Translations under genes and position numbers: made by a program
Notes under the pieces: generated by a model
Seen by the model: only the letters and a program-made list of their open reading frames with translations
The model's database searches: none
Told to the model about the DNA's origin: nothing
Assembly: GCF_000742135.1 (NCBI RefSeq)
Contig: NZ_KN046818.1
Coordinates: 434,841-498,840 of the forward strand
Source of the DNA: Klebsiella pneumoniae
GTDB lineage: Bacteria; Pseudomonadota; Gammaproteobacteria; Enterobacterales; Enterobacteriaceae
Direction: 5' to 3'
Length of the DNA stretch: 64,000 bases
Shown here: positions 59,176-64,000 of the stretch, piece after piece
How positions within the stretch are numbered: the first letter of the stretch is position 1
How the letters are laid out: each line of letters opens with the position of its first letter

Positions 59176-59571
59176 CAGGCTAAGAGAGGCCGAACACCCA
59201 ATAAAACTACGCTTCGTTGACATATATCAAGTTCAATTGTAGCACGTTAACAGTCTTGTGAAATCATTGCATCGCCATGCTCTTTATAGTCACAATCTTT
59301 ACCCGGCTCAACTAGTTGCGTGGATAAATTAATAAATACAGTGAATCCAAAGCCTGAAACGATGCATCAGATGAAATTGCATTGCCCATCATATGGATAA
59401 ATGGGTTCTGTTAACATACTCCTTGTCACGGCCTCCTGAGAACAGTTTAGATTTTTTTATGGGTAAGAAAACGCAATTTTAGTGATTTTTGTTGCAAATT
59501 TGTAAATTTTCACCGCGTAAAATGGGGGGCGCTGCGCCTCGATAACGCCTGAGAGAGAGAAAGAAACCGCA
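59176..59571. other. 396-base region between yjjY and yjtD
   Basis: This AT-rich stretch carries the arcA promoter region on the minus strand (FNR-type site at 59217-59230) and the yjtD promoter on the plus strand near 59500. TGCGCCTCGATAACGCC precedes the GAGAGAGAAAG ribosome-binding region of yjtD. No other gene is supported. Confidence 0.65.
59217..59230 (-). promoter_or_regulatory. FNR-type binding site upstream of arcA
   Basis: TTGACATATATCAA differs at one position from the FNR consensus TTGAT-N4-ATCAA. It lies about 280 bases upstream of the arcA start, within the long leader region; E. coli arcA is activated by FNR. Confidence 0.75.
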
Positions 59572-60258
59572 ATGCGTTTAACGATTATTTTAGTCGGTCC
59601 TGCCCGGGCCGAGAACGTCGGCGCTGCCGCCAGGGCGATGAAAACCATGGGATTTCGCGAACTACGGATCGTCGATAGCGAAGCCCACCTGGCGCCGCCG
59701 GCACGCTGGGTGGCGCATGGCTCAGGCGACATCCTCGATGGTATCACCACCTATCCCACCCTTGCCGAGGCGCTGCATGACGTTGATTTTACCGTCGCCA
59801 CCACCGCCCGCAGCCGCGCGCGTTTTCACTATTACGCCACGCCGCAGCAGCTGTTGCCGCTGCTGGAGGAGAAGGCGCAGTGGATGACGCACGCGGCGCT
59901 GGTTTTTGGCCGTGAAGACTCCGGGTTGAGCAATGAGGAGCTGGCGCTGGCTGATGTGTTGACCGGTGTGCCGATGGCTGCGGATTATCCGTCGCTGAAT
60001 CTCGGCCAGTCGGTGATGGTCTACTGTTATCAATTAGCATCGCTAATGCAACAAACGGCGCCCGCCGCCGCTGCGGCAGACCATCATCAGCTGCAGGCCT
60101 TACGTACTCGTACCCTGGCGTTACTTTCGCGTTTGGGCGTGGAGGATGATGCCAAACTGGCCGACTGGTTGTCGCAACGGCTGGGCCTGCTGCAGCAGCG
60201 CGACACGGCAATGTTGCATCGTTTGCTGCATGATATTGAAAAAAACCTGCCAGAATAA
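59572..60258 (+). CDS. yjtD: SpoU-family RNA methyltransferase YjtD
   Basis: The 228-residue protein has the SPOUT (alpha/beta-knot) fold of the TrmJ group. TIILVGPARAENVGAAARAMKTMGF is motif 1, VFGREDSGLSNEEL motif 2 and YPSLNLGQSVMVYCYQL motif 3. It should methylate RNA 2'-OH groups using S-adenosylmethionine; the substrate of YjtD is not known to me. The C-terminal helical extension ends DIEKNLPE. The length equals E. coli. It lies immediately before the thr operon as in E. coli. Confidence 0.94.
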   Translation: MRLTIILVGPARAENVGAAARAMKTMGFRELRIVDSEAHLAPPARWVAHGSGDILDGITTYPTLAEALHDVDFTVATTARSRARFHYYATPQQLLPLLEEKAQWMTHAALVFGREDSGLSNEELALADVLTGVPMAADYPSLNLGQSVMVYCYQLASLMQQTAPAAAAADHHQLQALRTRTLALLSRLGVEDDAKLADWLSQRLGLLQQRDTAMLHRLLHDIEKNLPE

Positions 60259-60391
60259 AACTCTGTCATATTTTTTATTTATGGATGTGTATGCTGTTCT
60301 ATGAGCTGGTTTTCCGCCGATCTGGATGTTTTTTCTCACGGCAGCGGGAAAATACGTAAGCCTGCTGAAATGGGGCAAATTGAGAAATTCA

Positions 60392-60420
60392 TTGACTTAA
60401 GACGGCAGATACTTTAACCA
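60392..60420 (+). promoter_or_regulatory. thr operon promoter
   Basis: TTGACT (60392-60397) and TAACCA (60415-60420), 17 bases apart, match the E. coli thrL promoter in sequence and spacing; the downstream ATATAGG is also shared. Confidence 0.85.
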
Positions 60421-60469
60421 ATATAGGCAGGACATACAGACAGATAAAAATACAGAGTACACAACATCC

Positions 60470-60538
60470 ATGAATCGCATCGGCATGATTACCACCATTA
60501 TCACCACCACCATTACCACAGGTAACGGTGCGGGCTGA
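60470..60538 (+). CDS. thrL: thr operon leader peptide
   Basis: A 22-codon leader peptide contains seven Thr and five Ile codons, mostly consecutive, and ends TGNGAG like the E. coli leader. Ribosome stalling at these codons when charged Thr or Ile tRNA is scarce prevents the attenuator from forming. It starts at an ATG after ACAACATCC, as in E. coli. It is one residue longer than the E. coli peptide and has a changed start (MNRIGM instead of MKRIS). Confidence 0.96.
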
Positions 60539-60561
60539 CGCGTACAGGAAACACAGAAAAA

Positions 60562-63082
<2,521 letters not shown>

Positions 63083-63083
63083 G

Positions 63084-64000
63084 ATGGTCAAAGTATATGC
63101 CCCGGCTTCCAGTGCCAATATGAGCGTCGGGTTTGATGTGTTGGGCGCGGCGGTCACGCCGGTCGATGGCACGCTGCTTGGCGACAACGTCACTGTCGAA
63201 GCGGCGGAGCAATTTAGCCTGCAGAATCTTGGACGCTTCGCCAGCAAACTGCCGACGGCGCCGCAGGAGAACATTGTTTACCAGTGCTGGGAAAGCTTTT
63301 GCCGGGAGATCGGCAAGACGGTGCCGGTGGCGATGACGCTGGAAAAAAACATGCCGATTGGCTCCGGGCTGGGTTCCAGCGCCTGCTCGGTGGTCGCTGC
63401 GCTGGTGGCCATGAACGAGTTCTGCGGCAAGCCGCTGAACGAGACGCGCATGCTGGCGCTGATGGGAGAGATGGAAGGGCGTATCTCCGGCAGCATTCAC
63501 TACGACAACGTGGCGCCGTGCTATCTTGGCGGCATGCAGTTGATGATCGAAGAGAATGGGATTATCAGTCAGCAGGTGCCCGGGTTTGATGAGTGGCTGT
63601 GGGTGCTGGCCTATCCGGGGATTAAAGTCTCTACTGCTGAAGCGCGGGCGATTCTGCCGGCGCAGTATCGCCGCCAGGATTGTATCGCCCATGGTCGCCA
63701 CCTCGCGGGCTTTATTCACGCCTGCTACACCCGCCAGCCGCAGCTGGCGGCAAAATTGATGAAAGATGTGATTGCCGAACCGTACCGAACCAAACTGCTG
63801 CCGGGCTTTAGCGAAGCGCGTCAGGCGGCCATGGAGATGGGCGCCCAGGCTTGCGGCATCTCCGGCTCTGGCCCAACGCTGTTCGCGTTGTGTGATAAAC
63901 CGGATACCGCACAGCGCGTCGCCGACTGGCTTGGCGCGCACTATCTGCAGAATCAGGAAGGCTTTGTTCATATTTGCCGGCTGGACACGGCGGGCGCACG
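63084..64000 (+). CDS. thrB: Homoserine kinase, 3' end cut by the window
   Basis: ThrB phosphorylates homoserine. It is a GHMP kinase: the ATP-binding loop is [17 protein letters not shown] (about 90-106) and the C-terminal motif is [14 protein letters not shown]. About 305 residues are visible, ending in LDTAGA; by comparison with E. coli (about 310 residues) only the last few codons are missing. The ATG is one base after the thrA stop, so translation is coupled. Confidence 0.97.
   Translation, partial: MVKVYAPASSANMSVGFDVLGAAVTPVDGTLLGDNVTVEAAEQFSLQNLGRFASKLPTAPQENIVYQCWESFCREIGKTVPVAMTLEKNMPIGSGLGSSACSVVAALVAMNEFCGKPLNETRMLALMGEMEGRISGSIHYDNVAPCYLGGMQLMIEENGIISQQVPGFDEWLWVLAYPGIKVSTAEARAILPAQYRRQDCIAHGRHLAGFIHACYTRQPQLAAKLMKDVIAEPYRTKLLPGFSEARQAAMEMGAQACGISGSGPTLFALCDKPDTAQRVADWLGAHYLQNQEGFVHICRLDTAGA

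Overview
The window is a gamma-proteobacterial chromosome segment, almost certainly from the genus Klebsiella or a very close relative (Raoultella or Enterobacter cannot be excluded without a search). From about 13.6 kb onward the gene order follows the E. coli 99-100/0 minute region: opgB-yjjA-dnaC-dnaT-yjjB-yjjP ... yjjQ-bglJ-fhuF-yjjZ-leu tRNAs-rsmC-holD-rimI-yjjG-prfC-osmY-ytjA-yjjU-yjjV-deoCABD-lplA-ytjB-serB-radA-nadR-ettA-slt-trpR-yjjX-gpmB-rob-creABCD-arcA-yjjY-yjtD-thrLAB. Most proteins agree in length with their E. coli counterparts. These identifications come from recalled family sequences and synteny, not from a database search.

The first 13.6 kb is accessory catabolic DNA. It opens with the 3' part of a sodium:solute symporter gene coupled to dgoK and dgoA (2-keto-3-deoxygalactonate phosphorylation and aldol cleavage) and a convergent RpiR-type regulator. 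Two GNAT acetyltransferase genes follow. Next is a complete fructoselysine/glucoselysine utilisation locus: a LevR-type sigma-54 activator (gfrR), a near-perfect -24/-12 promoter, a mannose-family PTS (gfrABCD) and two SIS-domain deglycases (gfrE, gfrF). The segment ends with an rpn nuclease gene that carries a well-formed internal start and tetrapeptide repeats, the layout of an RpnL/RpnS gene-within-gene toxin-antitoxin pair.

Within the conserved backbone there are clear lineage-specific differences from E. coli K-12. pobA (4-hydroxybenzoate hydroxylase) with an AraC-type regulator sits between yjjP and yjjQ. A YbaK-like deacylase gene and an orphan cellobiose-type PTS EIIC with a double palindromic operator sit between bglJ and fhuF. 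A diguanylate cyclase lies between the Fur-boxed genes fhuF and yjjZ. The glycyl-radical pair yjjW-yjjI is absent, and a concentrative nucleoside transporter stands directly upstream of the deo operon.

Regulatory DNA is readable in many places: sigma-54 promoter and candidate enhancers for gfr, Fur boxes, the deo CRP/CytR/DeoR region, the trpR auto-operator, a CreB tag inside creC, an FNR box upstream of arcA, a stringent-type promoter for two leucine tRNAs, and the thr leader peptide with its attenuator. REP elements punctuate the deo operon. I see no insertion sequence, prophage, integron or CRISPR array.
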